A program made the translations under genes and the position numbers. A DNA stretch of 64,000 nucleotides from Roseivirga sp. (GTDB taxonomy: Bacteria > Bacteroidota > Bacteroidia > Cytophagales > Cyclobacteriaceae), in NCBI GenBank assembly GCA_029262895.1, contig JAJCYM010000090.1, positions 1-64,000 of the forward strand, given 5' to 3'. This document shows, in pieces, positions 43,508 through 52,443 of the stretch; the stretch's first letter is position 1; each line of letters starts with the position of its first letter. The notes beneath the pieces were generated by a model. It did not search any database. It saw only the letters and a program-made list of their open reading frames with translations, and was not told where the DNA came from.

Positions 43508-43846
43508 ATGGGAAAAAATCACTTAGGAGAATTCGAGGAAATCGTCATGCTGACTGTAGCCATTTTACATGGCGAAGCTTATGGTGTCGCGATCATCGAA
43601 GAAATGGAAAGTCGCCTTAATCGCACAGTCAGTATAGGCTCTTTGCAAGTAGTCTTAAAGCGGCTTGAACAAAAAGGTTATGTAAGCTCAGAATTTGGTG
43701 AGGCAACAAATATCCGCGGTGGAAAACGGAAGCGTTTTTTCACGCTCACCAACCTTGGTAAGGGTCTTCTTAAAACTTCAAGAGACCAACGGTTATCGCT
43801 TTGGGACGCTGCCCCGGATTACGCCTTGAAAGCCATCAGCATTTGA
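43508..43846 (+). CDS. PadR family transcriptional regulator
   Basis: ATG 43508 matches the paralogues (MGKNHLGEFEEIVMLTVAILHGEAYGVAI); the longer frame from 43469 overlaps the operator box. The 112-residue protein is close to the 40035 PadR (shared ESRLNRxVSIGSLQxVLxRLExKGY), so the two modules look like a duplication. Its permease gene starts 8 bases after the stop codon. Confidence 0.93.
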   Translation: MGKNHLGEFEEIVMLTVAILHGEAYGVAIIEEMESRLNRTVSIGSLQVVLKRLEQKGYVSSEFGEATNIRGGKRKRFFTLTNLGKGLLKTSRDQRLSLWDAAPDYALKAISI

Positions 43847-43854
43847 ATCAAAAA

Positions 43855-46458
43855 ATGAAATCAAATCACCATAGCCCTCCTTCAATCCTCCTGAAGTTTT
43901 TCAGATGGTTCTGCGACCCCAATTTGGTCGAAGACATTGAAGGGGATATGGTGGAACGTTTCGAAAAAAGAATAGAAAACAAAGGTCATAAAAAAGCAAG
44001 GCGCTTGTTCGTCAGAGATGTATTCCAACTGCTCCGGCCCGGAATCATCAAATCATTTTCAGGTCATCAAAAACTCAATCAAATCGACATGTTAAAACAC
44101 AATCTACTTATCAGCTTCAGAAGTTTTATGCGCTATAAAAGTGCATTTCTCATCAATCTCATTGGTTTATCAAGCGGACTCGCATGCACGCTCTTTATCT
44201 ATTTATGGGTGCAGGATGAAAGAGGTATTGACAAATTTCATACGAACGATGCAAATCTCTATCAGGTCATTACGCACCATGAGGAGTCAGGTGCTATAAG
44301 AACTCAAGATGATACGCAAGGCATATTGGCCGAAGCATTGGAAAAAGAAGTGCCGGAAATCGAAATGGCCTTGCAGAGCACACCGGCTTTTTGGTTTGGT
44401 GATATGCCCTTGACCATTGGGGATAAAACCATTAAAGCTCCAGGCAAATTTGTAGACAAACGATATTTTGAAATGTTCACATTTCCGCTGATTGATGGAA
44501 CAGCCGAATCAGTGTTAGCCTCAAAAGAATCCATTGTGCTTTCAGAATCTCTGGCAAAAAGCCTTTTCAATACTACTGAAGGGCTTATTGGTAAGACATT
44601 GCATTGGCAACTTCTGAATATGGAAAGGACGTATCAAATTGGTGGTGTTTTTGAAGATGTGCCGGCCAACTCAACCGAGACTTTTGATTTTGTAATGTCC
44701 TATGAAGTATTCAGTGATATTGTCGGGGATGGCATGCAATGGGGCAATTATAATGCACTCACTTATGTAACCCTCAAACCAAATGTAGATGTGGACCATT
44801 TGAATGAAAAGCTTGCCCCTTTTGTCAAGAACAAGGTATCCTGGTCGAATGTTACTCCCTCCCTACGCCCCTATTCAGATAAGTATCTCTATTCTAAATA
44901 TGAAAATGGAGTACAAGCCGGAGGAAGGATCGAATACGTCAAATTGTTCTCCATTATCTCCATCATCATACTAATAATTGCCTGTATCAATTTCATGAAT
45001 CTTTCCACCGCCAAAGCCTCACGAAAGGCCAAAGAGGTAGGTGTGAAAAAGGCCATAGGTGCTCAAAGAAAGACACTGATTTTTCAATACATGGAGGAAT
45101 CATTTCTCATGACCTTTGTAGCAATTGTTCTGGCCATTGGGTTGGTATTACTATTCCTCCCACAGTTTAACGACCTCACCAATAAACAGATCTCGTTAGT
45201 CTTTGATACCAACTTAGTCAAGGCCTTAGGCGCTGTTTTAGTCATTACAGGCTTTATCGCAGGAAGTTACCCTGCGTTGTACCTTTCAGGACTAAATTCG
45301 ATTACTGCCCTGAAGGGGAAAATGAAATCATCCATAGCTGAATTATGGGCTCGAAAAGGTCTTGTTGTTTTCCAGTTTACTATCTCTATAATTCTTATCG
45401 TCTCTGTGTTGATCGTGCATAAACAAATCGATTTTGTGCAAAACAAAAATCTGGGCTACGAAAAAGAGAATCTTGTACTCTTCGCCAATGAAGGCAAGGT
45501 GGCTACCAACCATGACGCATTTATTGACAGGGTGAAAGCACTACCCGGAGTTGTCAATGCATCGAGTACAGCGCATACCATAATCAATGGTGGAAGCACA
45601 ACTACCGGACTTACCTGGGAGGGTCAAAACCCTGAAATAGAAACTTCTTTTGGGAACATCTCTGTATTTCATGATTTTATTGAAACCTTGGGTGTTGAGG
45701 TCATCGCTGGTCGTAGTTTCTCTAATGAATTAGTCTCAGACAGCTCCAAATTGATATTGAATGAGAAGGCCATCGAGGTGATTGGAATGACTGACCCTGT
45801 TGGTAAAATGGTAAATCTCTGGGGGCAAGACATGCAAATCATTGGTGTTGTGAAAGACTTTCACTTTCAATCATTACATGAGACTGTTACGCCAATGTTC
45901 TTCAAACTAGATCCAAGTTTTTTAACCAACATTGTGGTTAGAATAGAGGCTGGTCAGGAAAGAACTGTTGTCGATAGAATAGAGAGTGTATATAAGGAAT
46001 ACAATCCTGATTTCGATTTTAACTTCACATTTCTTGATCAGGATTACGCACAGCAATACGCCTCTGAAAGGCGCATCTCGACCTTATCAAGGTGTTTTGG
46101 TGGCATAGCCATCATCATCTCTTGTTTGGGTCTCTTTGGCCTGGCAGCTTTTACAGCAGAGAGAAAATCAAAAGAAATTGGCGTAAGAAAGGCACTTGGA
46201 GCAAGTAGTGTCAGCATTGTACGATTGTTGTCAAATGAGTTCAACAAGATGGTGGGCTTGGCGGTTCTTATCGCGCTTCCACTCAGTTATTATCTAATCT
46301 CCGGTTGGCTGGAAGGCTTTGCCTATCAAATCGATTTGAAGGTTTGGTATTTCCTTGGTGCCGGGGCAGCTGCGCTCTTTATTGCATGGCTTACCGTTGG
46401 ACTACAGACATTCAAAGCTGCAAAGATCAATCCTTCGCAGAGTTTAAGAAGCGAATAG
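43855..46458 (+). CDS. FtsX/MacB-type ABC transporter permease with N-terminal prefix domain
   Basis: ATG 43855 is chosen because MKSNHHSPPSILLKFFRWFCDP matches the prefix domain of the other permeases; 867 residues. It has the same layout as the 40370 protein: prefix, helix near 100-120, MacB periplasmic domain, FtsX block with CINFMNLSTAKASRKAKEVGVKKAIGA, second periplasmic domain, C-terminal block with GVRKALGAS and ending INPSQSLRSE. Clearly a diverged paralogue. The upstream PadR gene is 8 bases away. Confidence 0.93.
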   Translation: MKSNHHSPPSILLKFFRWFCDPNLVEDIEGDMVERFEKRIENKGHKKARRLFVRDVFQLLRPGIIKSFSGHQKLNQIDMLKHNLLISFRSFMRYKSAFLINLIGLSSGLACTLFIYLWVQDERGIDKFHTNDANLYQVITHHEESGAIRTQDDTQGILAEALEKEVPEIEMALQSTPAFWFGDMPLTIGDKTIKAPGKFVDKRYFEMFTFPLIDGTAESVLASKESIVLSESLAKSLFNTTEGLIGKTLHWQLLNMERTYQIGGVFEDVPANSTETFDFVMSYEVFSDIVGDGMQWGNYNALTYVTLKPNVDVDHLNEKLAPFVKNKVSWSNVTPSLRPYSDKYLYSKYENGVQAGGRIEYVKLFSIISIIILIIACINFMNLSTAKASRKAKEVGVKKAIGAQRKTLIFQYMEESFLMTFVAIVLAIGLVLLFLPQFNDLTNKQISLVFDTNLVKALGAVLVITGFIAGSYPALYLSGLNSITALKGKMKSSIAELWARKGLVVFQFTISIILIVSVLIVHKQIDFVQNKNLGYEKENLVLFANEGKVATNHDAFIDRVKALPGVVNASSTAHTIINGGSTTTGLTWEGQNPEIETSFGNISVFHDFIETLGVEVIAGRSFSNELVSDSSKLILNEKAIEVIGMTDPVGKMVNLWGQDMQIIGVVKDFHFQSLHETVTPMFFKLDPSFLTNIVVRIEAGQERTVVDRIESVYKEYNPDFDFNFTFLDQDYAQQYASERRISTLSRCFGGIAIIISCLGLFGLAAFTAERKSKEIGVRKALGASSVSIVRLLSNEFNKMVGLAVLIALPLSYYLISGWLEGFAYQIDLKVWYFLGAGAAALFIAWLTVGLQTFKAAKINPSQSLRSE

Positions 46459-46584
46459 TCGCCATTGTTCATGGCCTTACAAACAAACGATATCTCCTTT
46501 GTGAAGACACAAACAAGGGCAAAACTCGCCCTCTGAATAACCATTCTTAATCAACATTCTAATAACTCTGCTTCTCTAACACTT

Positions 46585-47349
46585 ATGAAAATAATCAAAA
46601 CACTTCTGATCCTGATACTTAGTTCAACCTGCAGTTTTGGCCAAGTTGATCAATCGGATTTAACCAAAACTATTCTTTATCAGGACAGTCTGTTCTGGAC
46701 TACATATAATACTTGCGATATAGATGGGATGGAAGAATTTCTAACAGAAGACCTGGAATTCTATCATGACAAAGCAGGGCTAACCAAAGGTTTGTCAAAA
46801 TTCACTGAGTCGGTAAAAAATGGTTTGTGCAGCAATCTCAATTCCCTTTTAAAACGTGAAGCCGTTGAGGGCACAGTTCAGGTTTTTCAGCTCAGCAATT
46901 TCGGAGCAATAATCTCTGGAGAGCACATTTTTTATAGGAATGAAAAGGGTAAAAACGAGTTAGCAGAAGAATCAGCCCGATTCACTCACATTTGGAAGCT
47001 TGAAAATGATAAATGGAAGATGAGTCGGGTTTTAAGTTATGATCATCAACCTGTACCCTATCAAAACAAGAAAACTGCAATTACTGTATCTGAAAAAATC
47101 CTCACCGGCTATGTCGGCAAATACAACGCCCCACAAACTGGCGAGGTGACCATCTCGAAGAATGACAATGGTTTGGAAATGCAAGCAGGGAAAATGCAAA
47201 TGACCCTATACCCTCAATCTAAAACTCTCTTTTTTCACAAAAAAAGCAGTCTGACCTTCGAATTTGTTGAGGATGTCAATGGCTCAGTAATCAAGATGAT
47301 TGTAAGAGAGAATGGGAATATTGTTGAGGAGGCGAAGAAAATCAAATAA
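46585..47349 (+). CDS. Secreted NTF2-like protein with C-terminal DUF3471-like domain
   Basis: The 254-residue protein has a signal peptide (1-19), an NTF2/DUF4440-type domain (about 28-155: YQDSLFWTTYNTCDIDGMEEFLTEDLEFYHDK, FTHIWKLENDKWKMSRVLSYDHQP) and a C-terminal beta domain (about 165-250: ILTGYVGKYNAPQTGEVTISKNDNGLEMQAGK) like those that follow beta-lactamase-fold proteins. No catalytic residues are evident. It may bind a ligand at the envelope. It follows the permease gene after 126 bases. Confidence 0.85.
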   Translation: MKIIKTLLILILSSTCSFGQVDQSDLTKTILYQDSLFWTTYNTCDIDGMEEFLTEDLEFYHDKAGLTKGLSKFTESVKNGLCSNLNSLLKREAVEGTVQVFQLSNFGAIISGEHIFYRNEKGKNELAEESARFTHIWKLENDKWKMSRVLSYDHQPVPYQNKKTAITVSEKILTGYVGKYNAPQTGEVTISKNDNGLEMQAGKMQMTLYPQSKTLFFHKKSSLTFEFVEDVNGSVIKMIVRENGNIVEEAKKIK

Positions 47350-47501
47350 GCAAGGTTAGGGTTTCTTCTACTGTCCTTTACAGCTTGAGGAGCGAGTAAT
47401 TGACTGTCGTTGCGAACACTTGCGCCATAACTTCAGCGTTGGAGCAGAGAGTTTATCGGCCAATTTAGGCAGGGCACGATCACAGTAATCTCTCAGAAAA
47501 T

Positions 47502-47569
47502 CGTCATTGTGGGGCACTAAGCAATCTGTTTGTTCGAGCGGATAAATTGTTTCGTAACTCGCAATAACG
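47502..47569. repeat. Decayed inverted-repeat element (CGTCATTG...CAATAACG)
   Basis: The element runs from CGTCATTGTGGGGCACTAAG to GTAACTCGCAATAACG; both ends, read inward, agree at about 20 of 29 positions. It resembles the small palindromic elements ending in GTCATTGCGAG that are common between genes of Bacteroidota, here with many changes. The identification is by resemblance only. Confidence 0.45.
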
Positions 47570-47601
47570 GCTGCCTCTTGCAGTCAGCCTAATATACTTT
47601 C

Positions 47602-47628
47602 TTTCGCAGGTTCTCTGAATCTGTAAGA
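47602..47628. repeat. Dispersed palindrome, degenerate copy
   Basis: TTTCGCAGGTTCTCTGAATC followed by TGTAAGA corresponds to the better copies at 54848 and 58450 (TGTCGCAGGTTCTCTGAACC family) with a few changes in the right arm. It lies in the gap upstream of the PIG-L gene. Confidence 0.5.
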
Positions 47629-47746
47629 GTACGGCAACTATTAATTTTTATATGCAATAATCCCCTCTTCCCTAAGTTAATCAGGAGCTTTGTGACACTT
47701 CATTTTACAAAGGTGTTGGCTGGCAGTAGTAAAAAAACACACTTGT

Positions 47747-48634
47747 ATGAAAATGAATGAATTGATAGGATTGGCTGTCGTAACCTTAACCATCACAGCA
47801 TGTTCTGATAAACCCTCAATTGAAGAGCTTAAATATTTTGCAGCTACGGAGACCTATCCTGAAGACCTCTATTTAGATACTGTGACCAATAAAAAAGCCT
47901 TGATAATAGTTGCCCACGATGACGATGACTGTGCGATATCAGGCACAATATCCAAGCTAACTGAAAATGGCTGGACGATAAAGCAGTTAAGCCTTCAATC
48001 TCATATCGACCCAACTACTGGCAAAAATGCGGCACATATTATCTGTGAAGGCAACGAACTCATTTTGGAAGATGGACTGTATCGTTTAGGGTTAGACACC
48101 ATGAAAAACGCCTATCTCCCTATCCCTTATAAGGAAATTGAAAAGCAGTTTCTTCGGGAGAAGGTGGCTAAGGCCTTAATGGCAAAAGTAAATGAATTTA
48201 ATCCCTCGGTATTGTTCACACTCGATAATGTTAAAGGTGGTTACGGACATCCTGAACACATATTCATTAGTCAATTGGTAGTAGACTTGTTTGAGGAAGG
48301 TAAAATCAACAATCAAAAAATATACCAATCGGTATATACTAATCACATGGAAAAAGAAATTGTTGACACATGGCTAAAAGCTAAAATGGAAAAATGGGGT
48401 TATCCTAACGCTAGTACAATAGCCAATGAACTATACAATATAGACGGCATGCCTGAGCCTGATGTACAGATTAACATTAGTAAGTATGGTACAAACAAAA
48501 TGAAATATTTGAGGGCATACTCAGAAGATGTAAAGAAGAATTTAAGAAAATTTATTCCCTACTATGAAGAGTTTGACGCTGAACAATATTTTTCAGTGTT
48601 CGACAGGGAATTTTTTAGAGTGATAGAAAAATAG
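47747..48634 (+). CDS. PIG-L family deacetylase, lipoprotein
   Basis: The 295-residue protein starts at ATG 47747 (ATG 47753 is an alternative) with a short signal ending in ITACS (Cys19). Residues 50-65 read LIIVAHDDDDCAISG, equivalent to the AHPDDE metal/catalytic motif with His57, Asp59, Asp60 and Asp61 instead of Glu, and GHPEHIFISQLV supplies His168 and His171. Such zinc enzymes remove acetyl groups from amino sugars such as GlcNAc-containing lipids or thiols. The lipobox puts this one in the envelope. The substrate is not known. Confidence 0.88.
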   Translation: MKMNELIGLAVVTLTITACSDKPSIEELKYFAATETYPEDLYLDTVTNKKALIIVAHDDDDCAISGTISKLTENGWTIKQLSLQSHIDPTTGKNAAHIICEGNELILEDGLYRLGLDTMKNAYLPIPYKEIEKQFLREKVAKALMAKVNEFNPSVLFTLDNVKGGYGHPEHIFISQLVVDLFEEGKINNQKIYQSVYTNHMEKEIVDTWLKAKMEKWGYPNASTIANELYNIDGMPEPDVQINISKYGTNKMKYLRAYSEDVKKNLRKFIPYYEEFDAEQYFSVFDREFFRVIEK

Positions 48635-49041
48635 TACCGTATTGTTGGCTGGTTACCGTTGGTTAGCCGGCATTCATTGGGGATACATCCTGTACAACTC
48701 CATCAAAACAAAGAGATTTACTCCCATATTGAGGAAAGTTCTTTTCACAAGATCAAAACCTTGTTATCTTGATTAAGATATAAAGGGCATAAACGCATTT
48801 GTGTTTAGCCCTACCCTAGACACAAATATCTCCACGATGAAAATTAACAGCGCTTTATTACTCCTGATGGCAGGGTTATATACTTTATGATTTTGTCACT
48901 ATCCAATCAACATGGATTTCAATGCACAAAATCTAGTATATTTCAAGCCTTCGTAGTCATCGCTGAGTGAATTGAGGTGAATCAGTGTGATTGCGCTCCT
49001 ATACAAGCGGGACACTTAAAGCCTTTTTACCTTCCTACCCT
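48635..49041. other. 407-base gap with a possible gene remnant
   Basis: Apart from a 17-codon frame at 48837-48890 (MKINSALLLLMAGLYTL, stop) that looks like the first part of a signal peptide cut off by a stop, I see no coding sequence, terminator or promoter with good support. The region is A/T-rich. The frame may be a broken lipoprotein or secreted-protein gene. Confidence 0.35.
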
Positions 49042-49551
49042 ATGAAGATTTGTAAATCCTTAATGCTCCTAACAGTTGCAATTCTATTCGGATGCACTCA
49101 GGTCTCCAAACAAAAGCCTCCTAATCAATTCACCGGACTTTGGTCATTACTTGCGATGGAGCAAATGGATCCTGAAACAGGAGAATGGCATCAATTTAAA
49201 AATGGAATGCAGGGGTATATACTTTATGATGACAAGGACAATATGGCCATTCATTTGACCACAGTAGGATATGAGGCTACTGATCTAAGGTTTCCAAATT
49301 TCACTGACTCCATTTCAATCGAAGCACTCAAGCATCTTACTGGATCCTATGTCTATTTCGCAAAATATTCTGTTGACGTAGAAAAGGGCATCGTTGAACA
49401 TGCGAGAATTTCGCATTCCAATCCCGGCCAATGGAACGATATCGTTCCTAGAAGATATACCATTCGCGGAGACACTTTGACCCTCATGCCCTTAGATGAA
49501 GAAATTCCTGAAAGGTTGATTTGGATAATGTCTGCGTCTGGTAAGAGATAA
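49042..49551 (+). CDS. Lipocalin-like lipoprotein
   Basis: ATG 49042 gives the lipobox ILFGC (Cys18), so it is preferred to the frame start at 48991; 169 residues. NQFTGLWSLLAMEQMDPETGEW, GMQGYILYDDKDNMAIHLTT and RRYTIRGDTLTLMPLDEEIPERLIWI match the lipocalin-like domain of small Bacteroidota proteins, a beta-barrel for hydrophobic ligands. Substrate unknown. It precedes the two TetR genes by 68 bases but no evidence ties them together. Confidence 0.82.
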   Translation: MKICKSLMLLTVAILFGCTQVSKQKPPNQFTGLWSLLAMEQMDPETGEWHQFKNGMQGYILYDDKDNMAIHLTTVGYEATDLRFPNFTDSISIEALKHLTGSYVYFAKYSVDVEKGIVEHARISHSNPGQWNDIVPRRYTIRGDTLTLMPLDEEIPERLIWIMSASGKR

Positions 49552-49618
49552 AGCGCACTGAATTCATTTTATCAGGATGGTTAACCTTTAACCCCACCAC
49601 ATTCAATATGCGAACTTT

Positions 49619-50215
49619 ATGAGTTTGTCTTATATTGTCCAACAAATGAGACCTAAAGAATTCAACCGAAACTCTGTCTTAGAAAAGTGTATCGTTCTTT
49701 TTTGGAGTGAGGGATTTAACGGAACCGGAATCCAGAAGATTGTTGATCTGACCAATGTGAACCGGTACTCTCTCTATGATGAGTATGGCGATAAGGAAGG
49801 AATACTCATTGCTTCTCTGAAACTCTATGAAGAGAGGCATATTGACTGGGAACTGTTATCGAGCCCCTTGTCCATAGGAGATACCTTGTATCAATTTTAC
49901 CTAAGCTTTTACAATCCATTGAAGCATAACAATCATCCTTTGGGTTGCTATATTTCATCCATGGCCATGGAGCTTAGAGAGACGGATACCATGCAAACTT
50001 TTTTCAATGAGTATTTGGATCGGCTAAAGCATAAATTCTCACAAGCTCTCAATGAAAATTCAAGTCTTGAAGCCAAGGAACTCGAAACTGGTGCCCAGCG
50101 ACTCACCACTTTTTATTGTATCAGCATGGGTATGTATGTGATTTTCTCTCAAGAAGAAACGGAAAAGTACCTTCGAAACAATTTAAATTTGATCGTCCAA
50201 TGTCTAAACCGGTAA
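49619..50215 (+). CDS. TetR family transcriptional regulator (first of a pair)
   Basis: The 198-residue protein has a TetR-type N-terminal helix-turn-helix (VLEKCIVLFWSEGFNGTGIQKIVDLTNVNRYSLYDEYGDKEGIL, residues 18-62) and a helical ligand-binding part. The recognition region has the variant NRYSLYDEYGDK, in place of the usual STFYYHFKSK. It ends 16 bases inside the next TetR gene, so both are made from one message. Signals and targets are unknown; the two may form a heterodimer or control the SnoaL-like gene opposite. Confidence 0.88.
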   Translation: MSLSYIVQQMRPKEFNRNSVLEKCIVLFWSEGFNGTGIQKIVDLTNVNRYSLYDEYGDKEGILIASLKLYEERHIDWELLSSPLSIGDTLYQFYLSFYNPLKHNNHPLGCYISSMAMELRETDTMQTFFNEYLDRLKHKFSQALNENSSLEAKELETGAQRLTTFYCISMGMYVIFSQEETEKYLRNNLNLIVQCLNR

Positions 50216-50766
50216 ACCACGAATTACTTATCAAAAAAGCCGTTCCAATATTCTGGGAGAATGGTTACAGGGCCGTTTCTTATCAGGATTTAGCGGAAGG
50301 AATGGGAATAAGCAAGTCGTTCTTATACAATCAATGGGGCAAGGAACAGCTCTTATTGGATAGTATAGATAGTTACTTATCAGAAACGATCGACCCGGTT
50401 TTTGACTTTATCGAACATAGCGAAAAGGGGGTTCAAGCCATTAGGGAAGTTTACCATGAGGTAGCCAATTCAAATTTTCAAGACGACCCCTGCACTTGTA
50501 TGCTTATGAATATCGCCTTGGAGCTAAAACAGGAAGTGGAAAACCTCACCCCTGTATATGAACAATTTCTCAAAAACATGAGACACTCCTATAGTGCAGC
50601 CCTGCATCGCACCTATAAAGATGGAGGGATTAAAGACAGAAATAAAATTCCTGATTACGTTGAAATGTTGGTAGGGCTGATGTTCGGCCTCAATTTAATT
50701 CTGCATTACAAACCAAGTGAGGAACTTATCGTCTATATCGACTCCTTCTTTGATCTTATAGAATGA
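50200..50766 (+). CDS. TetR family transcriptional regulator (second of a pair)
   Basis: ATG 50200 is chosen (MSKPVNHELLIKKAVPIFWENGYRAVSYQDLAEGMGISKSFLYNQWGKEQLL), since the longer frame from 50116 lies inside the previous gene; 188 residues. The HTH aligns with the first gene of the pair, and the C-terminal halves share the pattern of a Cys-rich segment (NFQDDPCTCMLMNIALEL versus HPLGCYISSMAMEL), so they are ancient paralogues. The start codon overlaps the upstream gene by 16 bases. A hairpin terminator follows. Confidence 0.88.
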   Translation: MSKPVNHELLIKKAVPIFWENGYRAVSYQDLAEGMGISKSFLYNQWGKEQLLLDSIDSYLSETIDPVFDFIEHSEKGVQAIREVYHEVANSNFQDDPCTCMLMNIALELKQEVENLTPVYEQFLKNMRHSYSAALHRTYKDGGIKDRNKIPDYVEMLVGLMFGLNLILHYKPSEELIVYIDSFFDLIE

Positions 50767-50792
50767 CTGAGAAGAGACCTTGCTAAACACAT

Positions 50793-50822
50793 AAAAGCAG
50801 GCATCAAACGAAGCCTGCTTTT
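50793..50822. terminator. Bidirectional hairpin terminator
   Basis: AAAAGCAGGC and GCCTGCTTTT form a perfect 10-pair stem around a 10-base loop with A and T runs on both shoulders, between the TetR pair and the convergent SnoaL-like gene. Confidence 0.75.
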
Positions 50823-50844
50823 CTATTTTTGGTGATAACTAGTC

Positions 50845-51264
50845 CTACTCCATCCAGCCTAATTCCCGCAAGGTCCATGGGGCATTCCAAATTTTGATCA
50901 TACTGGCCACTTTCCCCTCATCGTTCATTTTTAGGGAATAAACATAATGGGCATGTGTGGTTTTATTCGTTGGAGGAACAGGGCCTCCCTCTCCCGTATG
51001 CGTTGCCTTATAGGTAGCAAAAAAGAGAGCAGTGTTGGTGGTTTCATCATAGCTGGAAGCATGTAAATCGTAACTGCACCCTGGCGCGAGAGTCCCGAAC
51101 CCAGCCATCCATCCTACATACTCTTCAACTGTTTTCATTTCTACCAGGGGCTCACACTGCCCTCCGAAAGTAGCATTTTCAGCTACATAGTCTTTACAGG
51201 CTTCCCATCCACCTAGTGATTCACAGTTGTGAAAGAATTTTTGAGCATTTTCGAATGAAGTCAT
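50845..51264 (-). CDS. SnoaL/NTF2-like protein, cytoplasmic
   Basis: The 139-residue protein has no signal peptide and is a single NTF2-like domain of SnoaL type (NAQKFFHNCESLGGWEACKDYVAENATFGG, EMKTVEEYVGWMAGFGTLAPGCSYDLHASSYDE, THAHYVYSLKMNDEGKVASMIKIWNAPWTLRELGW). Some relatives are polyketide cyclases or ester-type isomerases, but no catalytic residue is certain. It is convergent with the TetR pair and separated from them by a terminator, with its own promoter region of about 220 bases upstream. Confidence 0.85.
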   Translation of the reverse strand: MTSFENAQKFFHNCESLGGWEACKDYVAENATFGGQCEPLVEMKTVEEYVGWMAGFGTLAPGCSYDLHASSYDETTNTALFFATYKATHTGEGGPVPPTNKTTHAHYVYSLKMNDEGKVASMIKIWNAPWTLRELGWME

Positions 51265-51485
51265 AATCTTTTAGTTTTCGTTGTTTATGCTTCAATATTA
51301 TCGCCTGTCGCTCGGGGCTTAAATACAATCGTTCAGAAACTCCCTTCGAATTCCAATTCAAGGGTTTCATTAAAAATTAAACGCATGTTTTGTTAGATAA
51401 GCATCATGTATGCGGTTGACTTTCACATTTATCGAAAATTCTCTGACAAGCTTTCGGAGATTAGAAAGGAAAGTATCTTTGTGCC

Positions 51486-52340
51486 ATGCCTGAAGCTCCG
51501 GCAATTCAAAAATCGAAAATGTGGCCAAAAAGTTGGGCCATCTACATTGAAATAATTGCCATTATTTTATTGGCCATATTTTCAATGTCACTGCAGTATG
51601 ACAGGCTCGACTCTACCATTTTTCTAAGTGCTCAATTGGGAGTACGGATTTTGGGAAGTTTGTGCATATGGTTTGGAAACAAGTTCGCTCTGGAATATAT
51701 ACTTCAGTCCAGAATTGACTCCAATAAGGTCTCCCAGTTCTTGCCTCTTGAATTAACTGCTGCCTCTTTAGCCGTAACATCGATCACCTATATCATTTTT
51801 TATCCGATCGTCAGCTATCTCAACGACTGGAGTTTTGTGCTGGCCAATTTTCTTGAAGGGCTCTTTATCACTAGTGGCCTCAGTTTGCTAATTGTGGTCT
51901 TTTATGCTGGTATTCAAATATGGAAGTCCTGGTGGAGCGATGGCGAATTCCTGTTCCAAAAAACTACGACAAGAAACCAAAGAAGCTCAATAAATAGTAT
52001 CACAATTAAAAATTCTAGAGGAGCCATCAATATGGAACTTCAGAAGGTACTCTATTTTATCAGCGAAGCCAAGATCACATTTCTGGTAGACAATTCTGGC
52101 AAAAAGATGATCACCCAATACAATCTTTCTGAATTGGAAGACATACTCGATGGCCGCTTCTTTAGATTGAACAGAAGAATTCTGGTTAGCCGTCAGGTGG
52201 TTTCCCAAATCAAAAAACTTCCCAACCACAGACTTCTCGTGACGATTGATCAGCCCAATGAAAGTCACAACGAGACCATCAGTCGGTATAAGTCCACCCG
52301 ATTCAAGGAATGGTTCGATAGCAACACTGTAGCTGAATGA
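51486..52340 (+). CDS. Membrane-anchored LytTR DNA-binding regulator
   Basis: The 284-residue protein has four membrane helices (about 17-37, 48-68, 92-112, 122-147) followed by a LytTR domain (about 175-275: SITIKNSRGAINMELQKVLYFISEAKITFLV, DGRFFRLNRRILVSRQVVSQI, HRLLVTI). The layout is the same as the 30200-31045 protein, though sequences differ greatly. A sensor role for the membrane part is inferred. The gene stands between the SnoaL-like gene (divergent, about 220 bases apart) and the CPBP protease gene. Confidence 0.87.
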   Translation: MPEAPAIQKSKMWPKSWAIYIEIIAIILLAIFSMSLQYDRLDSTIFLSAQLGVRILGSLCIWFGNKFALEYILQSRIDSNKVSQFLPLELTAASLAVTSITYIIFYPIVSYLNDWSFVLANFLEGLFITSGLSLLIVVFYAGIQIWKSWWSDGEFLFQKTTTRNQRSSINSITIKNSRGAINMELQKVLYFISEAKITFLVDNSGKKMITQYNLSELEDILDGRFFRLNRRILVSRQVVSQIKKLPNHRLLVTIDQPNESHNETISRYKSTRFKEWFDSNTVAE

Positions 52341-52443
52341 TCATTCGGTATAAATTCAATGACCATTCGGTTTTTGATCCGCATTAATCCATAGAATACG
52401 CTGGATAGCCCCGGTTATTTGTTCCAAACAAATTATTGGCACA

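Larger units (their letters stand above)
47350..47746. other. 397-base gap with two repeat remnants and no gene
   Basis: The gap between the NTF2-like and PIG-L genes has no supported coding frame. It contains a decayed inverted repeat (47502-47569) and a degenerate copy of the dispersed palindrome family (47602-47628); the remaining parts show nothing recognisable. It looks like a place where small repetitive elements have accumulated. Confidence 0.5.

Noticed and set aside
46305-46550. 81-codon plus-strand frame at the end of the second PadR-linked permease gene
   Set aside because: It overlaps the last 154 bases of the permease in another frame and has no domain features.
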